This document shows, in pieces, positions 55,045 to 64,000 of a DNA stretch of 64,000 nt. The notes under the pieces are model-generated. The model saw only the letters and a program-made list of their open reading frames with translations. It ran no database searches and was not told the DNA's origin. Position 1 is the stretch's first letter. Every line of letters starts with the position of its first letter. Source of the stretch: Cristatella mucedo. Lineage: Eukaryota > Bryozoa > Phylactolaemata > Cristatellidae. The stretch lies in assembly GCA_009760855.2 (NCBI GenBank), contig WPIO01000051.1, forward strand, positions 426,001-490,000, given 5' to 3'. The position numbers and the translations under genes are program-made.

Positions 55045-57655
55045 ACGATGTCCGCCCCACTTATCTTGTTGTGTGCCTGCTGACCCTCTCGGATCATTTT
55101 TTGGTCTCGTGGACTGTTCCTGCTCAGGGCTATGTCGAGTTTGCCCAGCGACGTAACGTTTAAAACACTGACTTAGATGCATTCTTGAGATCTTTAAGTT
55201 AGGCAGGTCTTGTTGTTCTGCACCCAGACTCGACCGGCAGCATCGATGCCCTCACTGATGCAGTGAACATGATACTTATAAGTGCTCTTAACGAGCGTGC
55301 TTCCGTGCATTCTGTCCGTTTGCATAGTCTTGGCTCTTCCTTTCAATTTAGAAAAACTTAAAAAGATGTGAAGCGGTAAGCGCAGGCTTGAAAGTTGTTT
55401 TAAGGATCTCGTCTGGTGAAGATCGACTCAATTTCAAAGACTTCCTACGAGTATACACCCGGAAGCTTAGAAAAGCCAGAGCTTCTCTATTCACTCGAAA
55501 ACTTAAGTCCTACCAGTAAAACCCAAAACAGATTTATGAGACGGTAAACAATTTGCTGGCCAATGGTGAGAGGTCTCAATCTCCAGATATTAACTGCTCG
55601 GCCGAAAGTTTTTCAGTCTTCCTGGCTGAAAAAAATAGTGTACATTCGTTCCTCCGTTAAGCGCTCTTCGAGGAAAGCAATTACTGAATCGCAACCTGTG
55701 ACGTTCGCTAAAGGATTTTCTGAGGTTTCTGCATGCGGTGTTGCCAACTTAATAAGGTCTAATAAAAAGAGCTCTCCTCCTGAAGATCATATACCATCAT
55801 CCCTATGGTCTTCACTAGCAGGCAAACCTAGCTCAGCCATAACCGAAATTGTTCGTACCTCTCTGGAAAAAGGGGTTGTACCAAAGTCATTAGAAAACGG
55901 CAACCGTCAAAACCTTAAAAGCCTTAATTGGATACTCAAGTTTTCCTTGTCCCTTTTTGTCAAAGACTCCCAAAAAATTATCGCTAAGCAGCCGGTAGCA
56001 GACATTAAAAAGAATAAAATTATAGAAAAGTTTCAATTGGGGTTCAAGCAGGAGAATCTCACTGAAACTGCTCTCCTCCATGTAATCAACGACATTTTTT
56101 GCAGCAACGATGACAGGAGTGTCACTGCCCTAGCGCTGCTAGATCAATCAGCTGCTGTTGAAAATGTTGAGCACAATATGCTACTTTAACGATAAAGAAC
56201 AGTGATCGGTCTGGCATACGAGGAACTGTCGTGGTTCTAATCATTCTTGTCCGATCGTATTAAATTCGTGTCATTTAGGAGTCAGGTCTGATCCACCAGA
56301 CCAGTCACCTGTAGAGTCCCTCAAGGGTCTGTCCACGATCCGTTGCAGTTCTCCATTTATACTCACAATCTGGAAAAAGTTATTCAGGCCCATGAAGTAG
56401 GTCATCACTTGTTTGCTGAAGATACTCAGCTGTATTTGTAATTTCGACCGTCGGAATCTGCTGCAGCGACTAACAAACTTAATGCTTGCCTTGCAGACTT
56501 TCGATCCTGGATGTCTGCAAATTTCCATAAACTAAACGACGATAAAAAGAAACTGCTGCTCATAGGACACCCATGGCCTATGGCTGGACAAGATGGATTA
56601 GCTCTTCTAATAGGTGATGCTGCTGTGCAATCATCACCCTGTGCTTTGATTTAGGTGTCATCTCCGACAGCTGCCTAAAATTTAAGGTTTATTGAGAAGG
56701 CTGCTTCTACAGCCACTCATCGCGTCCGATCCCTATGTAAGATTAGGAACTGTCTTCCACGGTGGCTCGCGAATAATTTAACAAGTCCCTTAGTTCTAGC
56801 TAGGCTAGATTATTGTAATTCCATTTTGGCTGGGCTACCAAAACAACCACTAGGCCTCAGCAGCTGGCGATGAATATGACTGCACGGCTAGTTTACAAAT
56901 CCCATATGTTTGACCATTCGTCTCCTTTGCTGAAAGAGCTTGAGTGGCTGGTGGCTGATCAACGGATACAAAGCAAATTTCTTACACTAATTCACACGGC
57001 CCGCCACGGATTGGGTCATCCATATCTAGGTGAGCAGCTGCACCAGTCATAGCCTCATCACGCCCTCAACTCATCAACTGACAATAAATCATTAGCTTTT
57101 ACATTCCTCCTAAAGACTATCGGTGGCAGAAGCTTTTTTACTGCATGTCCTCAACAGTGGAACTCATTTCAACAATTCAAATGCAACGACAACTAATCTT
57201 CTGCTACCGACTACGGCACATATTTTTCTGCCGTCCTAAGCTGCTACTTCCATGCTACTCATAACCTGAACTGCTCTCCTGACAAAACTATGCTTTTCAC
57301 TTCTCTTTGTTGGGTACGATGAAGTCTTCTGGCTACCAGATTTCGCAGCGTACCAATAGTTGTGTAGGCTTTGAGTGTGCTATACAAACCTCTAAAGAAA
57401 TACTAGCTGATTTAACAGCCTCTTTTGCATAGCGACTGGAGAACTTTCACGGCTATCACCACTGCTTGCAGTGGCGATAAAGAATCACCCACAGCAGGAT
57501 TCGAACCCACAACCCCGGGTCCGAGGTCGTGAAAAGCAGCCGACAAACCCAGTGTGCTATCACAGCTCACCATCTAGGCATCACCTCTCTTGCGTAACAC
57601 CAACTAAGTCTTTGTTCATTTGGTGGAGCTATTGATGGAAATACATTACATCCTT
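55045..57655 (+). mobile_element. LINE-A copy, decayed, in receptor intron
   Basis: It begins at the end of the endonuclease (LSDHF, keeping the catalytic His lost in copy 1) and runs through a linker and reverse transcriptase (a 208-residue open frame at 55563-56189). The palm is decayed (LFAEDTQLYL at about 56410-56440, where YADD is expected), and the C-terminal blocks and 3' UTR follow. The tail is ATTACAT at about 57645-57655. A SINE-1 interrupts the 3' UTR at 57395-57580. The copy ends about 150 bp from the Cys-loop exon of the receptor and lies antisense to the gene. Confidence 0.88.
57395..57580 (-). mobile_element. SINE-1 nested in LINE-A 3' UTR
   Basis: The minus strand shows GGTGAGCTGTGATAGCACAC, the B-box GGTTCGAATCC, GATAGCCGTGAAAGTTCTCC and GCTGTTAAATCAGCTAG. 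Confidence 0.88.
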
Positions 57656-57801
57656 TCGCGTTACGGGACTAGTCCGTTCGTACGGGAACAATTTGTATCC
57701 GCTCTTTCGATCACTGCTAACCAAATGGAAAACGTGAAAGCAATGAAGTTGTATAAGGACTTTGTCGATCAGCGTGGGCATCGAGGACTCGCCCGCCTCA
57801 C

Positions 57802-58066
57802 CTCAAGAGAGACAAGCTCAAATTCACCACTGTCCACGTAGTCGTGCTTCTCGACTCCCGTGTGGCCCGGAGCGACGTCTACCTCCAGCTTGGAGTAGGA
57901 CCAGCTGCCGAACTTGAGCACGCACTTCTGCTCGTCGAATGGATAGAACTCAACGTCTAGCTTGCAGGCGCTTTCAAGCTTTACAAGCGGAAACCAGACC
58001 ACGTGTCCTGTGTGCCGGACCAAGACGTGTGACTGCATATAGGGCAGCTCTTGGATATTGCTTACT
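57802..58066 (-). CDS. Nicotinic acetylcholine receptor subunit, Cys-loop and loop B exon
   Basis: The exon is 265 nt. It starts after TATCTTTCAG with one base completing a codon from the previous exon (phase 2) and ends CTTGAG before GTGAGG (phase 0). The protein reads VSNIQELPYMQSHVLVRHTG, then HVVWFPLVKLESA, then the disulfide loop CKLDVEFYPFDEQKC. The two Cys are separated by 13 residues with the YPFD centre, diagnostic of this superfamily. VLKFGSWSYSK follows, holding the loop B Trp, and the exon ends DSGEFELVSLE. Together with the vicinal Cys in the next exon it builds the agonist-binding face. The exon is bounded by a LINE-A copy 150 bp downstream. Confidence 0.94.
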
Positions 58067-58524
58067 CTGAAAGATACAAGTTGTAAGAGATCAGTTTGGC
58101 ACGAGATGGGCAAGAAATCGGGTGACAAAATAAACCAAAAATACTTTCCTTTTTATTTTTTATATTCATGTAAGCACTCTCACATCTAAGCGGCTTGATA
58201 GTGTGACTTAGAAACAGAATAAATTCTTGCCGTCTATTTCCGAGGGCTAGGCTAGTATATCGCTTGTCGCCTCTGCAGATTCGGGTATTTTATGTTTTTC
58301 TTTAGGTCGACGGGCACAAGCGCTGATTATGTAACGCTTAAGGCAATGCTTCTTTTTTCGAAATGTATACATTGATTAGGGAAAGATTTAGTTAAGTTAT
58401 CGTTCATAAACATGTCATCGTGCAGCGTCTCAAATTCGAAGCTCTGTCATTCGCTTTTAGGCACCTTTATTTGCTCGTTCGAGAAGGGCTGTGCTAAATA
58501 CTTCCTACACTCGCCTAGCCTAGG

Positions 58525-58715
58525 ACTAAATAAAATGAATCGTAGCTGATTTAACAGCCTCATTTGTAGAGCAACAGAAGAGCCTTATCGGCTGTCATCG
58601 CTGCTTGCAGTTGGCAAAAAAGAGATCGCCCAACTGCACAATTTGAACTCACGACCTTGGTTGGTAAAAGCGAGCACCTTACCTCCTTGGCTATCACTAC
58701 CTACTTTTCCGACTT
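58525..58715 (-). mobile_element. SINE-1, diverged
   Basis: The minus strand shows GTGATAGCCAAGGAGGTAAG, GGTCGTGAGTTCAAATTGTG, GCCAACTGCAAGCAGCGATG, GGCTCTTCTGTTGC and GCTGTTAAATCAGCTACG, followed by an AT-rich tail. Confidence 0.8.
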
Positions 58716-58719
58716 TCAG

Positions 58720-59725
58720 TTCGTTTTGCTGTGCTTCTAAACCAACCTCAAATTCATTTGAGATCACGCGCTCGGCCTACATTCGAAAAAAAGCCAAAAA
58801 CCACTCTCAACTGAGGTCGCGTGCAATTGAAAAGTAGCTAAAAATACACCAGTTACTCGTAACATTGTTTAGTCCACATGAATTTAGCCCTAAAGTGCTT
58901 AACCGTACTGATACTGTGTTTGTAAGGATTAATCACTATTTTTTTTAAGTGACTAGAAGCACAATTAGTTCTTTTAGGATTATATCTCTTAGGACCGATG
59001 CTAATTATTATTATTAGCTGCAAAATAAGAATAAGAGCGCATATACAAAATTGCCATAAACTGTCGCATTATCAGAAGAAAATGCATCTAAATGCCTATT
59101 GCAAACCAGTTCACACGGGTAAAATTTACCTCAGCTAAACACTATACATTTTTTCCCCACATATACCCTCCTCTAACTTCATTGGCAGTGAGATTCTGAA
59201 TTGAGAAACTTGACTAATTTGACGTTATAATACCTCATAAGGGTCAGTTGATAAAAAACACTGATTGCATCATACATTCTCAGAGTCTGCTCAAATTCAC
59301 TTGAATTAATTTAATGAACAGCTTTAAACATTGTAAAATTAACATAATTTGTTATCAAGGTGATGCAACTTTTTCTGATAACTCATTGTAAGTTTGCTTG
59401 CAACACATGTTTTGCATGTGCACAATTTCAGAGCTTGGCATATTTGTACTAGAATATACCTTAACCCTTCTTTTGGTCTATTGCAAGAAATATGAAGAAA
59501 CGTGCCCAGTGGCATGCAGCTTACTGAGACTTTGAGGTCAGTTGAAGAGAATTTACTGTAAAGATCTATATAGCTAAAATCCAAAGCCATTGCCCATAGT
59601 CTAAATCTATATGTTCCTGATAGCATTTTGTCAGTCCTCTTTATTTTACTCTCATGAACTTATGCGTGCTGAAATTGTGCATGTAATCACTTACCAAATG
59701 ACAGTTTCCTTTTTAACCCCTGAAA
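58720..59725. other. Intronic DNA, unassigned
   Basis: No exon or repeat family recognised. Confidence 0.4.
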
Positions 59726-59730
59726 TGCGC

Positions 59731-60730
<1,000 letters not shown>

Positions 60731-60731
60731 G

Positions 60732-60732
<1 letters not shown>

Positions 60733-60797
<65 letters not shown>
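60733..60797. repeat. (TA)n-(CA)n-(TA)n microsatellite
   Basis: A CA run of about 25 bp is flanked by TA runs. A smaller TA run follows at 60898-60917. Confidence 0.95.
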
Positions 60798-60798
<1 letters not shown>

Positions 60799-60919
60799 TA
60801 GTCATGGGTAGCCTCTGCGGCTCCGGCCGGGCAGGGCTCCTCCGGCTAATATACTTTACTAGACTCTAATATTTTAATAAATATTATATATAGCATTAAT
60901 ATATATATATATATATAAT

Positions 60920-61015
60920 TATTTCTATTACGCTCAGAGAAAGCTAGATATCTATACAGGCTCTTTACCTACACCACAGGGCTCAAGACCTACAACTAGC
61001 CCGTAGTCATTGAAG
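60920..61015 (-). mobile_element. SINE-2, strongly diverged
   Basis: The plus-strand words ACGCTCAGAGAAAGCTAGAT, ATCTATACAGGCTCTTTACC and GGGCTCAAGACCTACAAC parallel the inverse of the SINE-2 tail, linker and B-box region. Confidence 0.5.
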
Positions 61016-61414
61016 TGTTACGCACACAATATCGGCCTAAGAAAATGAGTCAGCCTCACTATCTTTTATGGTGGACCAAGACGACCAGCGGCCGGACCAG
61101 TGGCGCTCAACCAGTGACAGTAGTGCACATGCACTATACCCCGGCTGTAAGCTTATGGCGAGGTTAATCGCTGGCCGACGCTCAATTACTTTGGCACTGA
61201 TTGGTTTCAGGAGAGCTCGTATGCTACTGTCAAACGGACCAGCCGTAATTGATCAAGTCAGAATGATTAAGTCGCAGTCTGATTTTCGGATGCTATTAGC
61301 GAGGGCTTGGCTTGGCTGTTTAGAGTTGTGTAATCCTCTTAATAGCATCGTGCACGTGCTGCTTGAAAAGTGTTACTGAAGCACTGGGTGAGGCCGTTAA
61401 TGCAACGGGTGAGG

Positions 61415-61641
61415 CAGTGGTAATGAGAGAGGGAAAGATAGGCAGGATGGAGGGAGGGAAATGAAAGACTATTGAGAAAAAGTGAGAGAGAGAAAAAATT
61501 AGAGAGTGGGTGCGTGAAATAGAGAGAGCGAGATTGAGAGAAAGCGACAGGGATAGATGGAGATGGAAACATAGGTATAGAGAGACAATGAAATAAAGAG
61601 AGCCAGATAGAGTGACAGAGAGATAGAGAGAGAGAGGGAGG

Positions 61642-61680
<39 letters not shown>

Positions 61681-61691
61681 CAAGAGAGAAA

Positions 61692-61765
<74 letters not shown>

Positions 61766-61796
61766 GAGAACGAGAGAGAGAGAGAGAGAGAGAGAC
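61415..61796. repeat. (GA)n purine-rich tract
   Basis: An imperfect GA-rich region becomes a perfect GA run at about 61690-61760. A 198-residue Ser-Leu open frame on the minus strand is an artefact. Confidence 0.95.
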
Positions 61797-62098
61797 TCAC
61801 CTCACTGCTGATAACGGTCTTCATTAACAGATTGTTCTTACTTTGCATTAAGGTATTTTGTGCAAGACAACAGCATTTTCCTTTAGGATTTGCCCGTCTA
61901 GTGTTAGGTCTGTAGTTATTGCAACTCATCTGCATTTGGCACGTTTTGAACGAGATGTTTGTTTATCATTCCGAGCCTATCGGGCAGAAGACGAATCCTG
62001 CTCTCAGGCGAAGGCTTAAAGCAGCTAGCCTCTAATTTCTCTGTCCCAACTGTCTCTTGCCCTGCTCGGCGTGACAGAGTTAGCGCCGACTCTCTTAC

Positions 62099-62208
62099 CC
62101 ATTATACAGAACAATGTCTGGCAGCCAGACCTGGTCGCAAGGAAGGTAAGTCGAATTGAGACCACTAAAGTCGTCAGGATTCCATTGCAGGCTTTTATCT
62201 TGCCACTC
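62099..62208 (-). CDS. Nicotinic acetylcholine receptor subunit, loop D and loop A exon
   Basis: This exon is too short to stand out as an open frame. After TTTTTTCTGTAG it reads EWQDKSLQWNPDDFSGLNST, then YLPCDQVWLPDIVLYNG, and ends before GTAAGAG. W-x-D-x-x-L-x-WNPDD is the loop D region and VWLPDIVLYN is loop A of nicotinic receptors. The exon is exactly 110 nt and ends in phase 2, matching both the phase of the next exon (57802-58066) and, as I recall, the 110-nt exon at this position in vertebrate receptor genes. Joined, the codon becomes Gly and the chain continues VSNIQELPYM. The preceding exons (signal peptide, first strands) are not defined with confidence. Confidence 0.92.
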
Positions 62209-62516
62209 CTACAGAAAAAAGGCTCAGAGCCGCATCGTAGGTTGGTTGCCTTAAAACCAAAGCTGCATCGACAGAAAAAGCCACAAGCCCTGGCAAAATA
62301 TGACGGAGACATTCGCGATGAAATAAACGAAAAGAAAAGGATTGAACTTAACGCATCTAAAATCCAAAGACAATGTGAATGCATAGAAAACTTTCCTTGA
62401 CCACTTTTCTCTCTTCTTGTCTGTGCCTAACGCTTATGTCGCGACGAAGTTTTTTGACTTGGTATTCTTTGAGCTATGGAGAATAAGCAAGCTACGGATG
62501 ATGTAATGTCTTTTAC

Positions 62517-62640
62517 TATGAAATCCACTTCATTCACTGGCAGCGAGAGAACGAATCTGCCCTTACCGCTCTCAAGCAATGTGAGGCTGCTTTTTAGAAA
62601 CTTGGTCATCATTTTTTCTCTCCTTCCCTTGTCGTAGTGA
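62517..62640 (-). CDS. Possible upstream exon of the receptor gene (N-terminal helix and first strands)
   Basis: A minus-strand frame reads REKMMTKFLKSSLTLLES, then GKGRFVLSLPVNEVDFI, followed by a GTAAAAG donor at 62516. The pattern resembles the N-terminal helix and the first strands of receptor subunits, where relatives have a charged helix, then V-x-x-GLxLxQ-I-x-V/I just before the exon encoding DExNQ. The start is not defined; another donor-like GTAAGG lies inside it. The linking small exon is uncertain: one option is LKEYQVKKLRRDIS at about 62430-62474, but it lacks the usual TTN-W motif. Treat as a hypothesis. Confidence 0.25.
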
Positions 62641-62649
62641 TGCCGCATT

Positions 62650-63765
62650 CGCTTCACGCACCTCTTAGCCACTGGCACAGCCATATGCATCAATGCTAGA
62701 TTTCCAGATTCTTTTAGTGATGGCGTTTTTCCACCTGCACGAGCTTCAAAGCAGCACGCTATCACTAGCATTCGAAAAGCAAAGCAAACCTGGTAGCATA
62801 GAGCTAATTAGTGCGCCTCCTGCTCCAGCGAGCAACGTGCTCGAGTCTTTGCAATACATCGATTTTCAGTATTGACACAGAAGCTAAATTTGTCAGGGAT
62901 AAGATACAGATGGCCCAAAAATATCAGATGATGCATTTAAAATGAAGTGGAGTTTAAGCAATTAAGAACAAAAATCTTAAATTTGGCGAGCTGATATGAA
63001 AAGCTTAGCCGCAATTTCAAAACAAAACGAATAAAGGGAAATACTCTTTACACAATTTAAATAGAAATAAGAACGATTAGGTTTAACTGAACAATTAGTT
63101 TTGCGATTACACGTCGTTCAAAATTTGCTCCTCCGTCAATGTTATTATACGTAACTTTGTGATTTGCCTCAACTCAAGTCCCTTGCTAACTCACCTGATC
63201 TACTGCCACAATTGTCGTCAGGACTTGCATTTTCTCCTGCTGCAAAGCAGAAAGAAATTTCATATCTCAAAATTTAAATCAAGCACAATAAATGATTGCT
63301 CTGCACATTATAATGCAAGATGCATAGTTTGTTGTAACTAAATAGCCTATATAAGAACTCAAAGTTTTGACTATTCAGCAGCCTAATTTAAATGTAGGCA
63401 GAAGGCAATCGGTCCCTCTTGCAGTGTTCAATCATGTGACATCGCGTTTCTCTTGGGCTTCCCACAACCAACTTAGATAAGCAATGGCTTGAAGTTCCGT
63501 TGAGAAAGTATTGCATATATTGAAACGGGCATTAACTTAAAAAGAAAAATCATACACTGTTTTACTCATTGATAGCAAAGAAGCAAAGAGATATGTAATG
63601 TAACCACGGATGGGATAGCTAGTGTTTCGACGGCAGCTATACCATATTTAAAGGAGAACCTAAAAAGCAATCTTTAGGGTCAAACATTTTTAATCAGTTT
63701 AACCAGTTTAAGTTCTGAAGATTCAAAACCGTACAGCTTTCTTGAGCATAAATATAATATAATAA
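62650..63765. other. Unassigned DNA
   Basis: No signal-peptide exon of the receptor gene was recognised here. It may lie beyond the window end. Confidence 0.35.
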
Positions 63766-63769
63766 TATA

Positions 63770-63925
63770 ACACAATTCATTAGTATAGCGCCCTAAGAAC
63801 ACAACTCTCTTCAGGCGCTTCACATACGCCTCGTGGCTCCAGCAAACGACCTTGGCCATAAAATACATTTACCTTAACCTTGGCTTGAGGCAAGCACCTT
63901 AACCAGTGGGCCAAACCAGCAAGGA
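63770..63925 (-). mobile_element. SINE-2 with short internal insertion
   Basis: The minus strand has TGGTTAAGGTGCTTGCCTCA, an insertion carrying TTAAGGTAAATGTATTTTAT, then GGCGTATGTGAAGCGCCTGA and AGAGTTGTGTTCTTAGGGCG, ending CTATACTAATGAATT. Confidence 0.75.
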
Positions 63926-64000
63926 ACATTGATTTTTGTAAAGAGCAGGCTTGCCTAGGCATGTGTGCCATTTTTAAAGATAGAAGTGCTCCAACATCAT

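Noticed and set aside
61959-62159. Plus-strand frame with CPARRDRV and SLTHYTEQCL before a GTAAGT, resembling a zinc-finger exon
   Set aside because: It is exactly antisense to the loop D/A exon of the receptor gene, whose motifs and phases are far stronger, and its metal ligands are incomplete.

Overview
The window is nuclear DNA from an animal. It has long introns, consensus GT-AG splice sites, non-LTR retrotransposons of the CR1/L2 type, tRNA-derived SINEs and many long microsatellites. Nothing prokaryotic or viral-genomic is present. A lophotrochozoan, perhaps a flatworm, would fit the repeat-rich genome and the divergent acetylcholine receptor, but that is a guess and no single feature settles the phylum.

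Two host genes are recognisable, both on the minus strand. (1) A FAM167/DIORA-like gene at 21059-25392 has two coding exons joined in phase 0. It encodes about 507 residues, far longer than the vertebrate members, and lies in a GC- and CTG/CAG-rich island at about 21-27.8 kb. A short coding-like exon with a good donor (25806-25906, plus strand) may begin a divergent neighbour. (2) A nicotinic acetylcholine receptor (Cys-loop channel) subunit gene covers 35280 to at least 62208. Five exons are clear: loop D/loop A (62099-62208), Cys-loop/loop B (57802-58066), loop C with M1-M3 start (50805-51078), M3 (37884-37996), and the M3-M4 loop with M4 and stop (35280-35774). All junction phases agree. 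The paired Cys in loop C marks an alpha-type subunit. Its M2 entrance lacks the usual Glu and carries a Lys in the pore helix, which makes it a candidate acetylcholine-gated anion channel. The signal-peptide end was not found with confidence and may lie beyond the window.

One tRNA gene, tRNA-Leu(UAG), lies at 907-986 on the minus strand. It is abutted by a tRNA-derived SINE and sits inside a LINE.

Most of the rest is transposon debris. LINE-A (copies at 1-3055, 18060-18585, 39390-41705, 45460-45720, 55045-57655) ends in an ATTAC-repeat tail. LINE-B (copies at 9640-10545, 15446-16768, 16775-17890, 30925-32045, 32135-34090, plus 3' fragments) ends in a short tail followed by ATT repeats; the 32-34 kb copy still has an open 559-residue reverse transcriptase frame. 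SINE-1 and SINE-2 are tRNA-derived, and SINE-2 carries the LINE-B-like 3' tail, suggesting it uses LINE-B enzyme. Older relics are a Ty3/Gypsy-like integrase (about 4980-5420) and a broken ORF of a family with a GERFHQD motif (13400-11470).

Region by region: 0-3 kb LINE-A; 3-9 kb mostly unassigned with a Gypsy relic; 9.6-19.4 kb LINE-B, LINE-A and SINE pieces; 20.6-27.8 kb FAM167-like gene island; 28-34 kb GT repeat and LINE-B copies; 35-62.2 kb the receptor gene, whose introns hold LINE-A, SINEs, GA/TA microsatellites and a TA-loop hairpin; 62.2-64 kb possible 5' exons and a SINE-2.
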